Assembly: GCA_963812075.1 (NCBI GenBank)
Contig: CAWETN010000002.1
Coordinates: 186,001 to 250,000, forward strand
DNA: 64,000 nucleotides
Source of the DNA: JAMXLO01 sp963812075
Lineage (GTDB): Bacteria > Pseudomonadota > Alphaproteobacteria > Acetobacterales > Acetobacteraceae
Direction of reading: 5' to 3'
Position 1 is the stretch's first letter, and every line of letters begins with the position of its first letter. A program made the position numbers and the translations under genes. A model generated the notes under the pieces. It saw nothing but the letters and a program-made list of their open reading frames with translations. It was not told the DNA's origin and searched no databases. Shown one piece after another: positions 24,390 through 32,610 of this stretch.

Positions 24390-25145
24390 ATGAACATCCG
24401 CTTCGACGGCAGGACCGTGGCGGTCACGGGCGCGGGCCACGGGTTCGGCCGCTGCATAGCGCAGACTTTCGCGCATCTCGGTGCACGCGTGTTCGCCACC
24501 GACATCTCAGCCGATGAGCTGGCTGAGACGGCGGCGCACGGCGGCATCCTCACCAAGGCGGCGGATCTGCGCGACCGTGCCGCCGGGGCCGCCTGGATCC
24601 GCCAGGTCGAGACGCAGAGCGGCGGGCCGATCCACGTGCTGGTGAACAATGCCGGCGGGGTCGGCGGCCAGAGCCCCAGGCCACTGGAGGAGGTGTCGGA
24701 CGAAGACTGGAACATGCTGTTCGACATCAACGTCAACGCGGCATTCGCGCTGTGCCGGGCGGCGGCACCGGCGATGAAGCGCGCGGGCGGCGGGCGGATC
24801 GTCAACACCAGCTCCGGCGCCGGTCTGCAGGCCTCGCTCACCGGAATCCAGGCCTACTGCGCGGCAAAGCACGCCGTGGTGGGGCTGACGCGGCAGCTCG
24901 CGCACGAGTTCGGCCCCTATAACATCACGGTGAACTCCGTGGCGCCCGGTTTCATCCGCTCCAACCCGTCGTCCGAGAAGCAGTGGGAGGGCTATGGCCC
25001 GGACGGGCAGACAGCGCTGATCGAGCGCATCGCGATGAAGCGGCTCGGCACGGCACAGGACATCGCCAATGCCGTGGTGTTCTTCGCCTCCGACCTGGCA
25101 GAATTCGTCAACGGACAGATCCTGCAGGTGGATGGCGGCCGCTGA
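24390..25145 (+). CDS. Short-chain dehydrogenase/reductase (SDR)
   Basis: A 251-residue classical SDR. Cofactor motif VAVTGAGHGFGRCIAQTF, NNAG in VLVNNAGGVG, catalytic Ser in IVNTSSGAGLQ and the YxxxK pair in QAYCAAKHAVVG are intact, followed by PGFIRS and the C-terminal FVNGQILQVDGG. It is an NAD(P)-dependent oxidoreductase of unknown substrate. ATG at 24390 is 9 bases after the cardiolipin synthase stop. Confidence 0.9.
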   Translation: MNIRFDGRTVAVTGAGHGFGRCIAQTFAHLGARVFATDISADELAETAAHGGILTKAADLRDRAAGAAWIRQVETQSGGPIHVLVNNAGGVGGQSPRPLEEVSDEDWNMLFDINVNAAFALCRAAAPAMKRAGGGRIVNTSSGAGLQASLTGIQAYCAAKHAVVGLTRQLAHEFGPYNITVNSVAPGFIRSNPSSEKQWEGYGPDGQTALIERIAMKRLGTAQDIANAVVFFASDLAEFVNGQILQVDGGR

Positions 25146-25268
25146 GCGTGGACGACACGTCCGGTGCCATCGGCTCGAACATGACGACCCGTTCGCCGGG
25201 CCGCAGCTTGATCAGGTCGTGGTGCGTGAAGATGCCGCGGTGCCGCAAACGCCGCGAATTCGCCCAGT

Positions 25269-26003
25269 CTAATGCCGGCTCGCTGATCGCGCCGACACCA
25301 CGGCCTTGCGCAGCTCGGGGAGGTCTACCGCGCCGGGGATGAGCTCACCTCCGATCACTAGCGCCGGCGTCCCCTCGATGCCGATCGAGCGTGCCAGCTG
25401 CAGATGGGTATTGATCCGCGTCTGGATCGCCGGGTCGTCCATGTCATGTTCCAGCCGCTTCCAGTCGAGCCCGAGACGCTGCGCCGCGTCCTGAATGGTG
25501 GCCTTGGTGGTCTGCGGCGGCCCGGCCATGATCGCATCGCGCAGCTTTTCGTAGCCACCCTGCTTCTGCGCGGCGAGCAGCGCCTTGGAGCCCAGGACGC
25601 TGGCCGGACCCAGGATCGGCAGGTCCTTGTAGACCAGCCTGATGCCGCGGTCGCGCGTCAGCAGGTCGGCCATGTCGGGTTCCAGCTTCCGGCAGTACGG
25701 ACAGCGTGTGTCGAAAAATTCCACGATCGTCACGTCGCCGCTCGGGTTGCCGGCAACCGGATCGGCGGGATCGACCAGCGTGTCCTTGGCGGCGGCGAGC
25801 GCCGCGCGCTGGCGTTCGCCCTCGTCGGCCTGCATGGCTCCAACCGCGTCGCGCAGGATGGAGGGGTCCTGCTTCAATGCATCCCGCAGGATCCGCACGA
25901 TCTCGGCGCGCTGGGCCGGCGTGAATTCGTCTGCCAGGGCGGGAGGCAGAGCGAGCAGGCAGATGATCTGGCAGCTCGCCAGCAGGGGCATGAAACGGCT
26001 CAT
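25269..26003 (-). CDS. DsbA-family thiol:disulfide interchange protein
   Basis: A 244-residue exported protein with signal peptide (LLASCQIICLLALPPALA), a helical N-terminal region, and a thioredoxin fold with the CPYC redox motif in EFFDTRCPYCRKLEPD. The cis-Pro loop IEGTPALVIGGEL is intact. This arrangement (Com1/ScsC/BdbD-like) is typical of periplasmic oxidases or isomerases. ATG at 26003 matches the signal peptide. It is a single leftward gene between the SDR and the GGT-like gene, with no DsbB partner nearby. Confidence 0.87.
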   Translation of the reverse strand: MSRFMPLLASCQIICLLALPPALADEFTPAQRAEIVRILRDALKQDPSILRDAVGAMQADEGERQRAALAAAKDTLVDPADPVAGNPSGDVTIVEFFDTRCPYCRKLEPDMADLLTRDRGIRLVYKDLPILGPASVLGSKALLAAQKQGGYEKLRDAIMAGPPQTTKATIQDAAQRLGLDWKRLEHDMDDPAIQTRINTHLQLARSIGIEGTPALVIGGELIPGAVDLPELRKAVVSARSASRH

Positions 26004-26138
26004 GCGGGATGCCTGTAGGCTGCCGCATGCCGCGTGTCGAGGCAGGGCTGGTTGCCGCCTCGGCGGAAGGCGTCTATGGCAGCCAGCCTCATCGGGATTG
26101 TTCGGACCACCACGCAATTGGCACATCAGCAACGCGGC

Positions 26139-27581
26139 ATGGCGGGCGGAGGACGATGGCTGCGCGCCGGTGCCCTTCTGACGGCGTTGGCGGCCTCCGC
26201 CTGCAACACCGTCTCCAGCGTGACCGACACCCTGCTCGGGTCAGGCAATGCACCGGCACAAGGGCAGCCCGGGTACGTCCAGGGCTTCCTGGGCGCTGCG
26301 GTGGCCGACGAACCCCGCGCGGCACTGGCGGCGCGCGAGGTGTTGTCGGCCGGCGGCAGCGCGGCGGACGCGGCGGTGGCCCTCGGGTTCGTGCTCAGCG
26401 TGACGCTGCCCTCACGGGCGGGTTTGGGTGGCGGCGGCGCCTGCCTGGCCTACGCAAGCGACAAGAAGTCGGCCAACGGCGGTGTGCCGGAGGCGGTGCT
26501 GTTCACCCCGGTCGCACCTTCCGTGATCAGCAACGCCGATCGGCCGGCGGCCGTACCGATGCTGCCGCGCGGACTTTACCTATTGCATGCGCGCTACGGC
26601 TCGCTGCCGTTCGAGGGGCTGGTTGCGCCGGCCGAGCAGCTGGCCCGCTTCGGCACGCCGGCGCCACGCGCCCTGGTGCGCGACATCGCTTTGGTCTCGG
26701 GACCGCTGTTGGCCGATCCGAATGCGCGCGCGGTGTTCTCGCAGAACGGCACGCCGCTCGCCGAAGGGCAAACGCTCATCCAGCCGGACCTGGCTGCGAC
26801 ACTATCGCGGATCAGGGTGGCCGGCGTCGGCGACCTCTACACCGGGATATTGGCGCGCCAGGTCGTTCAGGCCTCGCCCAAGGCTGGCGGGCCGCTTTCG
26901 CTGGCGGATCTGAACGCGGCGCTGCCGCGTCTTGCCCCTGCGATCGTACTGCCCAACCGCTACGACAAGGTGGCCTTCCTGCCGCCGCCGGCCGATGGCG
27001 GTCTTGCGGCTGCCGCGGGGTTTGCCGTGCTGCAGCACGATCCATCGGCGCTTGGCCCCGCGACGGCGCGGGCGCTCGCGGTAGCGGCGCGGTGGCGGCA
27101 GGGCGGTGCCGATGCGCAGGCCCTGCTCGCCTCGACGTCGCTCCAGGAGGTCGGCCTGCCGCCGCTGCCGGCGTCCACCAGCTTCGCCACGCTCGACAAG
27201 AAGGGCAACGCGGTCGCCTGCGCGCTCAGCATGGACAACCTGTTCGGCACCGGGCGCGTGCTGCCAGGGCTGGGCGTTCTCCTGGCTGCCTCACCGGCTG
27301 CCGTGCCGACACCGCTGTATGCGGCGGCTATCGCCTGGAATGAAAACACGCATGCGTTCCGCGCGACGGTAGGCGGCTCCGGACAGGCGGGTGCTCCGAT
27401 GGCGGTCGCGGTCGGCATGCTGGACGCGCTCAGATCGGCACAGCCGATGCCGGCCGCAGTTCCTGATCCGGGGCGTGCCAACGTCATCTCCTGTCCGAAC
27501 TATCTGCCGGGCGAGAACGGCTCCTGCGCCTGGGCGGTGGATCCGCGAGAGGCCGGGCTGGCGGCCGGCGGCGGTACCTGA
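26139..27581 (+). CDS. Divergent gamma-glutamyltransferase-like lipoprotein
   Basis: A 480-residue protein beginning with a lipoprotein signal (LLTALAASAC, lipobox AASAC). The body follows the GGT fold: EVLSAGGSAADAAVALGFVL, GLGGGGACL, GLVAPAEQLARFG, and the small-subunit start STSFATLDKKGNAVACALS with FGTGRVLPGLGVLL. In active GGT the cleavage and nucleophile motif is TTH; here it reads STS, and the large catalytic loops are shortened. Autoprocessing and transpeptidase activity are therefore doubtful. It may be a binding protein or a degenerate hydrolase at the inner or outer membrane. Start ATG 26139 is uncertain. Confidence 0.7.
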   Translation: MAGGGRWLRAGALLTALAASACNTVSSVTDTLLGSGNAPAQGQPGYVQGFLGAAVADEPRAALAAREVLSAGGSAADAAVALGFVLSVTLPSRAGLGGGGACLAYASDKKSANGGVPEAVLFTPVAPSVISNADRPAAVPMLPRGLYLLHARYGSLPFEGLVAPAEQLARFGTPAPRALVRDIALVSGPLLADPNARAVFSQNGTPLAEGQTLIQPDLAATLSRIRVAGVGDLYTGILARQVVQASPKAGGPLSLADLNAALPRLAPAIVLPNRYDKVAFLPPPADGGLAAAAGFAVLQHDPSALGPATARALAVAARWRQGGADAQALLASTSLQEVGLPPLPASTSFATLDKKGNAVACALSMDNLFGTGRVLPGLGVLLAASPAAVPTPLYAAAIAWNENTHAFRATVGGSGQAGAPMAVAVGMLDALRSAQPMPAAVPDPGRANVISCPNYLPGENGSCAWAVDPREAGLAAGGGT

Positions 27582-27614
27582 GATTCGGAGCATGGTGGTT
27601 GGAGGATGGTCAGT

Positions 27615-27935
27615 ATGAACGTTTGGGGGGCAGCCGGATGGCTCGCCATTGTGGGCATCATGGCGAGCGCGACCCCGGCGTGGGCGCAGGCCCGGCCGGC
27701 TGCCACCGACGTCGGCCCGGGCAAGATCTTCTGCCGGACCCCGACGTCGTGCGAGCTCGACATCGGCACGCCCGTAAGCCTTAGATACAAGATCGATCCG
27801 GCGGCACTGCCGGCTGCGGACAAGGATCGCCTGACCAGGCAGTGCAAGGTTACCGGGACGCCGTGCGTTGCCACGGTGACCGGCGCCGACACCAAGGCCG
27901 GCGTGAAGGCTGCCAGCATCAAATTCTACAACTGA
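27615..27935 (+). CDS. Small secreted protein with four Cys, unknown function
   Basis: A 106-residue protein with a Sec signal peptide (LAIVGIMASATPAWAQ). The mature part contains CRTPTSC and CKVTGTPC, two Cys pairs that could form disulfides. ATG at 27615 is preferred over 27606 because GGAGG at 27601-27605 gives a spacing of 9 bases. The aminotransferase starts 2 bases after its stop. Family not recognised. Confidence 0.6.
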   Translation: MNVWGAAGWLAIVGIMASATPAWAQARPAATDVGPGKIFCRTPTSCELDIGTPVSLRYKIDPAALPAADKDRLTRQCKVTGTPCVATVTGADTKAGVKAASIKFYN

Positions 27936-27936
27936 C

Positions 27937-29094
27937 GTGCTGAAGGTTGGTCGTGGCGCCAGCGCGCCGCCATTCATCGTGATGGACGTGATCGCCGCGG
28001 CCAATGCCCGCCAGGCGGCGCTTGCGGCGGGAGATCCGCGCGTGATCCGCATGGAGGTGGGGCAGCCAGGCACCGGCGCACCCGCCGGCGCGGTCGCCGC
28101 CGCCGAGGCGGCGCTGCAGTCGGGCGATCCGCTGGGCTACACCGAGGCATTCGGCCGCCGCTCGCTGCGCGAACGGATCGTCGGGCATTATCGTGACTGG
28201 TACGGGCTCGAAGTGCCGCTTGAACGCGTCGCCGTGACGGTCGGCGCATCGGGGGCATTTCCGCTGGCGTTCCTGGCCGCGTTCGACCCGGGCGACCGGG
28301 TGGCGCTGACCTCGCCGTTCTATCCGCCTTACGTCAATATCCTCACCGCTCTCGGGATGCGGCCGGTGATCCTGGAGGCGGGGCCGGAGACGCGGTTCCA
28401 GCCGAGTGTCGCGATGCTGGAACGGCTCGACCCGGCGCCGGACGGGCTGATCGTGGCGAGCCCGTGCAATCCGGCGGGCACCATGCTGCATCCTGACGAA
28501 TTGGCGGCGATCGCGGCGTGGTGCGACGGCGCGGGCGTCCGGCTGATCAGCGACGAGATCTATCACGGGCTCAACTACGACAGCCCGATCGCCAGCGCGG
28601 CGTCGGTCAGCGGCAATGCGGTGGTGGTCAACAGCTTCTCGAAGTACTTCTCGATGACTGGCTGGCGGATCGGCTGGCTGGTCCTGCCGGACGACCTCGT
28701 GCGCCCGGTCGAGCGCCTGGCGCAGAACCTGTTCATCAGTGCGCCGTACATCTCCCAGGTGGCGGCAGAGGCGGCGTTCGGGTGCCACGCCGAGCTGGCG
28801 GCCAATGTCGCGCGCTACCGCCGTTCGCGCGACCATCTGCTGCGTGCGTTGCCGACGGCCGGGTTCGATCGCCTGTCGCCGGCGGAAGGCGCGTTCTATC
28901 TCTTCGCCGACATTACCGGGCGTTCGAACGACAGCGCCGCGTTCTGCGCGCGCATGCTGGCCGAGGTCGGGGTCGCGGTGACCCCCGGAGTGGACTTCGA
29001 CCACGCCCGCGGCAGCCGATTCCTGCGATTCTCATATTGCGGGCCGGAGGCGGACATGCGGCAGGCGGCCGATCGGCTGGCCGGGTGGCGGTAG
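27937..29094 (+). CDS. Class I/II PLP-dependent aminotransferase
   Basis: A 385-residue aspartate-aminotransferase-fold enzyme. Substrate-side Gly-rich segment LGYTEAFGRRSLRERI, the cofactor contacts CNPAGTML and ISDEIYHGLNYD, and the Schiff-base Lys in NSFSKYFSMTGWRIGW are all present. The C-terminal Arg contact lies in GSRFLRFSYC. It transfers amino groups between amino and keto acids; specificity cannot be read. A GTG start at 27937 is required to include the first strand. Confidence 0.88.
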   Translation: MLKVGRGASAPPFIVMDVIAAANARQAALAAGDPRVIRMEVGQPGTGAPAGAVAAAEAALQSGDPLGYTEAFGRRSLRERIVGHYRDWYGLEVPLERVAVTVGASGAFPLAFLAAFDPGDRVALTSPFYPPYVNILTALGMRPVILEAGPETRFQPSVAMLERLDPAPDGLIVASPCNPAGTMLHPDELAAIAAWCDGAGVRLISDEIYHGLNYDSPIASAASVSGNAVVVNSFSKYFSMTGWRIGWLVLPDDLVRPVERLAQNLFISAPYISQVAAEAAFGCHAELAANVARYRRSRDHLLRALPTAGFDRLSPAEGAFYLFADITGRSNDSAAFCARMLAEVGVAVTPGVDFDHARGSRFLRFSYCGPEADMRQAADRLAGWR

Positions 29095-29104
29095 CCCGGC
29101 CGAG

Positions 29105-30256
29105 CTATGCCGCCAGCTCCAGTATCTCGCGGACCTGCGCCGGTCGATCGATAGGACGCGGATTGCGTGGCACCCAGGGCGTGCCCATGGCCTGTTCCGC
29201 CAGTCGATCGAATGCATCGCGCCGGACATTCACCGCGCCGAGGCTGCGCGGCATGCCGAGGCCGGCGATGAAGGCATCGAGCACGTCTGCCGCGTCCTCG
29301 CCCGGCTGGTCCATCGCCGCCGCCACCAGCGCCTGACGGTCGGCATTCGCCGGCCGGTTCCAGCGCATCACCGCCGGCAGCATGATGCACGAGGTATGGC
29401 CGTGCGGAATGTCGAACACCGCACCCAGCACGTAGCCGATGCCGTGGCTGGCGCCCATCGGCACGCCGCTCGCCAGCGGTCCCATCGACAGCCAGGACCC
29501 CAGCTGGCAGTCGAGCCGGGCCTGCAGATCCGACGGATCGGCCTTCACCCGCGGCAGACCGCGCGCGAGCAGCGAGAGCCCGCGCAGGGCCTGCGCATCG
29601 GCATAGGGATGCGCCTCGTTCGAGCAGATGCCCTCGACGCAGTGATCCACCGCACGGATGCCGGTGGACAGGAACAGCCACTCGGGCGTGTGCACTGTGA
29701 CGGCTGGATCCAGCACGACGCCGCGGGGAACGATGCGGGGATGGCGGAACAGCTCCTTCACCTTCACCCTCTCGTCAGTGACGCCGGCAATGGCGGAGAA
29801 CTCGCCGGCCGAGAGCGTTGTCGGGACGCTGATCTGCCGCACCGTCGGCGCGTTGCACGGCGGCGCCGCGCCGTTCACCGGACGCAGCGCATCCAGCGCC
29901 TCGGGCGTGCGCACGTCGTTGGCGAGGCAGAGCTGCACCGCCTTTGCCCCGTCGGTGACCGATCCGCCGCCGATCGTGACGATCAAGTCCGCACCGGTGT
30001 CGCGGGCCTGCTCGGCTGCGGCGATCACCGCGCGGCGCGGCGTGTGCGGCGGCATGCTGTCGAACACGCCGACACAGCGGTTGCCGAGAGCGCGGCGGAC
30101 CTTGTCGATCTCGTCCGTCTCGCGGTTGAGCGTTCCGCTGACCATCAGGAGCACGCGCTGCGCGTTGCGCGCGAGGTCGGCGATCGCCTGCGCGGCTGGT
30201 TCGCCGAACCGCACCTCCTCCATCTGGCTGAACACGACGCGGCCGGACTGCGGCAT
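29105..30256 (-). CDS. Iron-containing alcohol dehydrogenase / maleylacetate-reductase-like
   Basis: A 383-residue group III dehydrogenase with the nucleotide site VTIGGGSVTDGAKAV, the contact VPTTLSAGEFSAI and a metal-site region with GIRAVDHCVEGICSN, GASHGIGYVLG and IPHGHTSCIMLPAVMRWN. Known members reduce maleylacetate or oxidise alcohols. The GASHG...IPHG spacing resembles maleylacetate reductases; no aromatic ring-cleavage gene accompanies it. ATG 30256 has GGGAGAG upstream. It diverges from the aldo/keto reductase over a 53-bp gap that must hold both promoters. Confidence 0.85.
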   Translation of the reverse strand: MPQSGRVVFSQMEEVRFGEPAAQAIADLARNAQRVLLMVSGTLNRETDEIDKVRRALGNRCVGVFDSMPPHTPRRAVIAAAEQARDTGADLIVTIGGGSVTDGAKAVQLCLANDVRTPEALDALRPVNGAAPPCNAPTVRQISVPTTLSAGEFSAIAGVTDERVKVKELFRHPRIVPRGVVLDPAVTVHTPEWLFLSTGIRAVDHCVEGICSNEAHPYADAQALRGLSLLARGLPRVKADPSDLQARLDCQLGSWLSMGPLASGVPMGASHGIGYVLGAVFDIPHGHTSCIMLPAVMRWNRPANADRQALVAAAMDQPGEDAADVLDAFIAGLGMPRSLGAVNVRRDAFDRLAEQAMGTPWVPRNPRPIDRPAQVREILELAA

Positions 30257-30309
30257 GGCGTTCTCTCCCATTGGATGGGATAGGCTAGAACCGGCGCAGG
30301 GAGAACGCG

Positions 30310-31254
30310 ATGGAGTACCGAACGCTGGGCAAGTCGGGGCTGCGTGTGTCGCTGCTCGGGCTTGGCTGCAACAATTTCGGCCGCCGCATCGACTACGCGG
30401 CGTCGCAGCCGGTGGTGCACAGGGCGCTCGACCTCGGCATCACGCTGTTCGACACCGCCGATGTCTATCGCAGCGCGATCGGCGGCTCCGAGGAGTTCCT
30501 GAGCCGCGCCCTTGGCCCGCGGCGCAAGGACGTGGTGCTGGCCACCAAGGTCGGCATGCCGATGGACGACGGCGGCCGCGGCGCTTCGCGGCAGATCATC
30601 ATGGCCGGCGTCGAGGCAAGCCTGCGCCGGCTGAACACCGATTGGATCGACCTCTACCAGCAGCACCAGCCCGATCCGCTGACCCCTATCGAGGAGACGC
30701 TGCGCGCGTTTGACGACCTGATCCAGCAGGGCAAGGTACGCGCCATCGGTTGTTCCAACTTCAAGGCCTGGCAGGTAGTGGATGCGCGCTGGACGTCGCG
30801 CTCGCTCGGGCTCGCGCCGTTCGTGTCGTGCCAGGACGAGTACAGCCTGCTGACCCGTCGCGCCGATGGCGAGCTGGTCCCAATGATGCAGGTCCACGGC
30901 ATGGGCCTGCTGCCGTACTACCCGCTGGCGAGTGGCGCGCTGACCGGCAAGTACCGGCGGAATGTCGCGATGCCGGAGGGCGCGCGCTTGACCGTTCATG
31001 GTGCCCGCTACGGCGACAGGTTCCTCAACGATACCGCCTGGCCGGTGCTCGAACGGCTGGGGGCCTTCGCGCAGGCGCGCGGCCGGACGCTGCTTGAGCT
31101 CGCCTTCGGCTGGCTGGCCGCCCGGCCGTGCGTATCCAGCATCATCGCCGGCGCCACCCGGCCGGAGCAGCTGGAGGCGAACGTCCGCGCGGTGGACTGG
31201 CGGCCGACGCCGGCAGAAATGCAACAGATCGACGCTATCGCCGCCCCCGCCTGA
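30310..31254 (+). CDS. Aldo/keto reductase
   Basis: A 314-residue (beta/alpha)8 barrel reductase. Catalytic residues: Asp/Tyr in LFDTADVYRSAIGGSEEFL, Lys in VVLATKVGMPM and His in IDLYQQHQPDPLTP. The NADPH site near the C-terminus (IIAGATRPEQLEANV) is intact. A degraded partial copy of its 3' half lies 1.1 kb downstream (32379-32577). It reduces aldehydes or ketones; substrate unknown. Confidence 0.9.
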   Translation: MEYRTLGKSGLRVSLLGLGCNNFGRRIDYAASQPVVHRALDLGITLFDTADVYRSAIGGSEEFLSRALGPRRKDVVLATKVGMPMDDGGRGASRQIIMAGVEASLRRLNTDWIDLYQQHQPDPLTPIEETLRAFDDLIQQGKVRAIGCSNFKAWQVVDARWTSRSLGLAPFVSCQDEYSLLTRRADGELVPMMQVHGMGLLPYYPLASGALTGKYRRNVAMPEGARLTVHGARYGDRFLNDTAWPVLERLGAFAQARGRTLLELAFGWLAARPCVSSIIAGATRPEQLEANVRAVDWRPTPAEMQQIDAIAAPA

Positions 31255-31340
31255 TCGGCAGCGCCCAACCACACGTCTTGCTGTGTTGCGGCAAAGGAAT
31301 GGTGGCCGCAAGGTCCGCTATCGCCGGTTCAATCCTCTCC

Positions 31341-31380
31341 GGGCCCCGGCGACCGAGAGACGCGACCGTGCTCCCGCTCG
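31341..31380 (+). repeat. Leader repeat copy 1 upstream of small-gene cluster
   Basis: A 40-bp segment matching 31769-31808 at 36 of 40 positions. It precedes the first small gene by 29 bases, and copy 2 precedes the second by 22 bases, followed in both cases by an AACGAA(G/A) element. The shared leader shows that the small genes arose by tandem duplication including upstream sequence, and it could contain a promoter or ribosome-entry signal. Confidence 0.65.
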
Positions 31381-31409
31381 TGAGGAAAGGGAACGAAGCA
31401 CGCCGCGCC

Positions 31410-31709
31410 ATGCCCCCAAGCACCCGTGAGCAATGTCTGCTGCGTGCTGAGGAATGCGGTCGCCTCGCCGCAGAGTCCAAGAATGCACACCTCCGCGAGC
31501 CCATGCTGTTTCTCGCAGGCCGTTGGCGCGCCTTCGCAGCTGCGGTCGTCACGCGTGTTCCGCCAGCTTCCGGTGAGTTGCGTGATGAAGCGAGGCACAT
31601 GCGCGTCCTCGCCCTTGAGGTGGTGACCGATGACGTTATGCTGAGGGAACTTCAAGCCTTGATCGACGAATTGGAAGCCCGCGCACTCGGGCCGGACGGC
31701 ACCGAGTAA
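31410..31709 (+). CDS. Small two-module helical protein (full-length member of local family)
   Basis: A 99-residue, Glu/Ala/Arg-rich protein predicted helical, with no signal peptide. The N-terminal module (CLLRAEECGRLAAES, then LREPMLFLAGRWRAFA) resembles short alphaproteobacterial hypothetical proteins of the form A-x-E-C-x-x-LA...LA-x-x-WR. The C-terminal module (ELRDEARHMRVLALEVVTDD, LRELQALIDELEARALG) is distinct. The two modules recur separately in the next two genes. Function unknown. ATG at 31410 is chosen as the first ATG after the shared leader repeat. Confidence 0.55.
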   Translation: MPPSTREQCLLRAEECGRLAAESKNAHLREPMLFLAGRWRAFAAAVVTRVPPASGELRDEARHMRVLALEVVTDDVMLRELQALIDELEARALGPDGTE

Positions 31710-31768
31710 GGCCTCGACATCCTCCCTCGCTCGCCCCATATCCGCCCAATCGCCGACAACGACCCTTT

Positions 31769-31808
31769 GGGCGCCGGCGACTGAGAGACGCGACAGCGCT
31801 CCCGCTCG
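31769..31808 (+). repeat. Leader repeat copy 2
   Basis: This is the second copy of the 40-bp leader (first at 31341-31380), ending 22 bases before the TTG start of the second small gene. It differs at four positions. Confidence 0.65.
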
Positions 31809-31830
31809 CAACGAAACGGAGCCCGCGGCA

Positions 31831-32028
31831 TTGTTTATCCCGAACCCCAAAACCCCCCAAGATTACATTGATCGGGCAACCAACTGCGAGCAACTGGCCG
31901 ATGCGGCCACATCGCCCGAAACCCGAGAGACTTTGCTCTATCTGGCCAGTCGCTGGCGCGCCCTCGCTGACGAGGAAGAGGCCAAGCGACGACCCATACG
32001 ACCCGAGCCGCAGCACCCCTCCGAATAG
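31831..32028 (+). CDS. Small helical protein, N-terminal module only
   Basis: A 65-residue protein whose YIDRATNCEQLADAATSPET and LLYLASRWRALADEEEA stretches match the N-terminal module of the 31410-31709 product (A-x-x-C-x-x-LA, then L-x-LA-x-RWRA-x-A). The apparent start is TTG at 31831, in the same place relative to the leader repeat as the ATG of the first gene; no better start is seen. It stops 11 bases before the next gene, which carries the other module. Unknown function. Confidence 0.5.
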   Translation: MFIPNPKTPQDYIDRATNCEQLADAATSPETRETLLYLASRWRALADEEEAKRRPIRPEPQHPSE

Positions 32029-32039
32029 GAGGCCATCAC

Positions 32040-32282
32040 ATGGCAACTGCGGGAAAGTTCCGGGCCGAAGCGGCCCGGATGCGCGAGTTTGCACGCACCG
32101 TGACCGATCCGGAGATATTGGCTGAGATCGAAGCGATGATCGCGGAGTGGGAGCGTCGCGCGCGCGCGCTGGGCAACGGCGACGGTGCCGAATGTACGCC
32201 GGAGGTATCAGTCCGCAGGCTGGCGGGGCATCACGGGGAATTGGCGAGGCAGTTGCCGCCGTTGGTGCAGCGTCAAACGTAG
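32040..32282 (+). CDS. Small helical protein, C-terminal module only
   Basis: An 80-residue protein starting ATG 32040 after AGGAGGCCATCAC, a good ribosome-binding site. Its FRAEAARMREFARTVTDPEI and LAEIEAMIAEWERRARALG segments match the C-terminal module of the 31410-31709 product. The last 30 residues are unrelated and may be junction sequence. Together with the preceding gene it recreates the two-module protein as two chains. Function unknown. Confidence 0.55.
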   Translation: MATAGKFRAEAARMREFARTVTDPEILAEIEAMIAEWERRARALGNGDGAECTPEVSVRRLAGHHGELARQLPPLVQRQT

Positions 32283-32378
32283 GTCGATCAGCGGCTCGTC
32301 GCCGCGGCCGACCGCAGCAGAGCAGCGCGTGGCCCAACTACGAGTTCAATCGACGCCATCGAGAGGGCCGAAGTCATT

Positions 32379-32577
32379 CGCGCCGTCGTGTCGTGCCAGG
32401 ACGAGTACAAACTGCTGACCTGTGGCCCCGATGGCTAGCTTATCCCGATGATGCAGGGCTACGGCATGGGCCTACTGCCATGCCGGCGAGCGGGACGCTG
32501 ACCGGCAAGTACCGGGAACGACTGGCGGCGACGTCGGAAAAAAATGCGACAGATCGACGCCATCACCCCCCGCTTGA
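32379..32577 (+). pseudogene. Degraded partial copy of the aldo/keto reductase gene
   Basis: Bases from 32379 repeat the sequence beginning near 30813 in the intact reductase. The frame encodes SCQDEYKLLTCGPDG, an internal stop, LIPMMQGYGMGLLP and a GTLTGKYRE-like piece, then jumps over about 235 bp to the reductase 3' end (MRQIDAI). It carries stops, small indels and a large deletion, so it is non-functional. It marks the downstream edge of the small-gene patch. Confidence 0.8.
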
Positions 32578-32610
32578 TTGACCGGCATCGGCTGCTAGGG
32601 TCGGCCGCGC

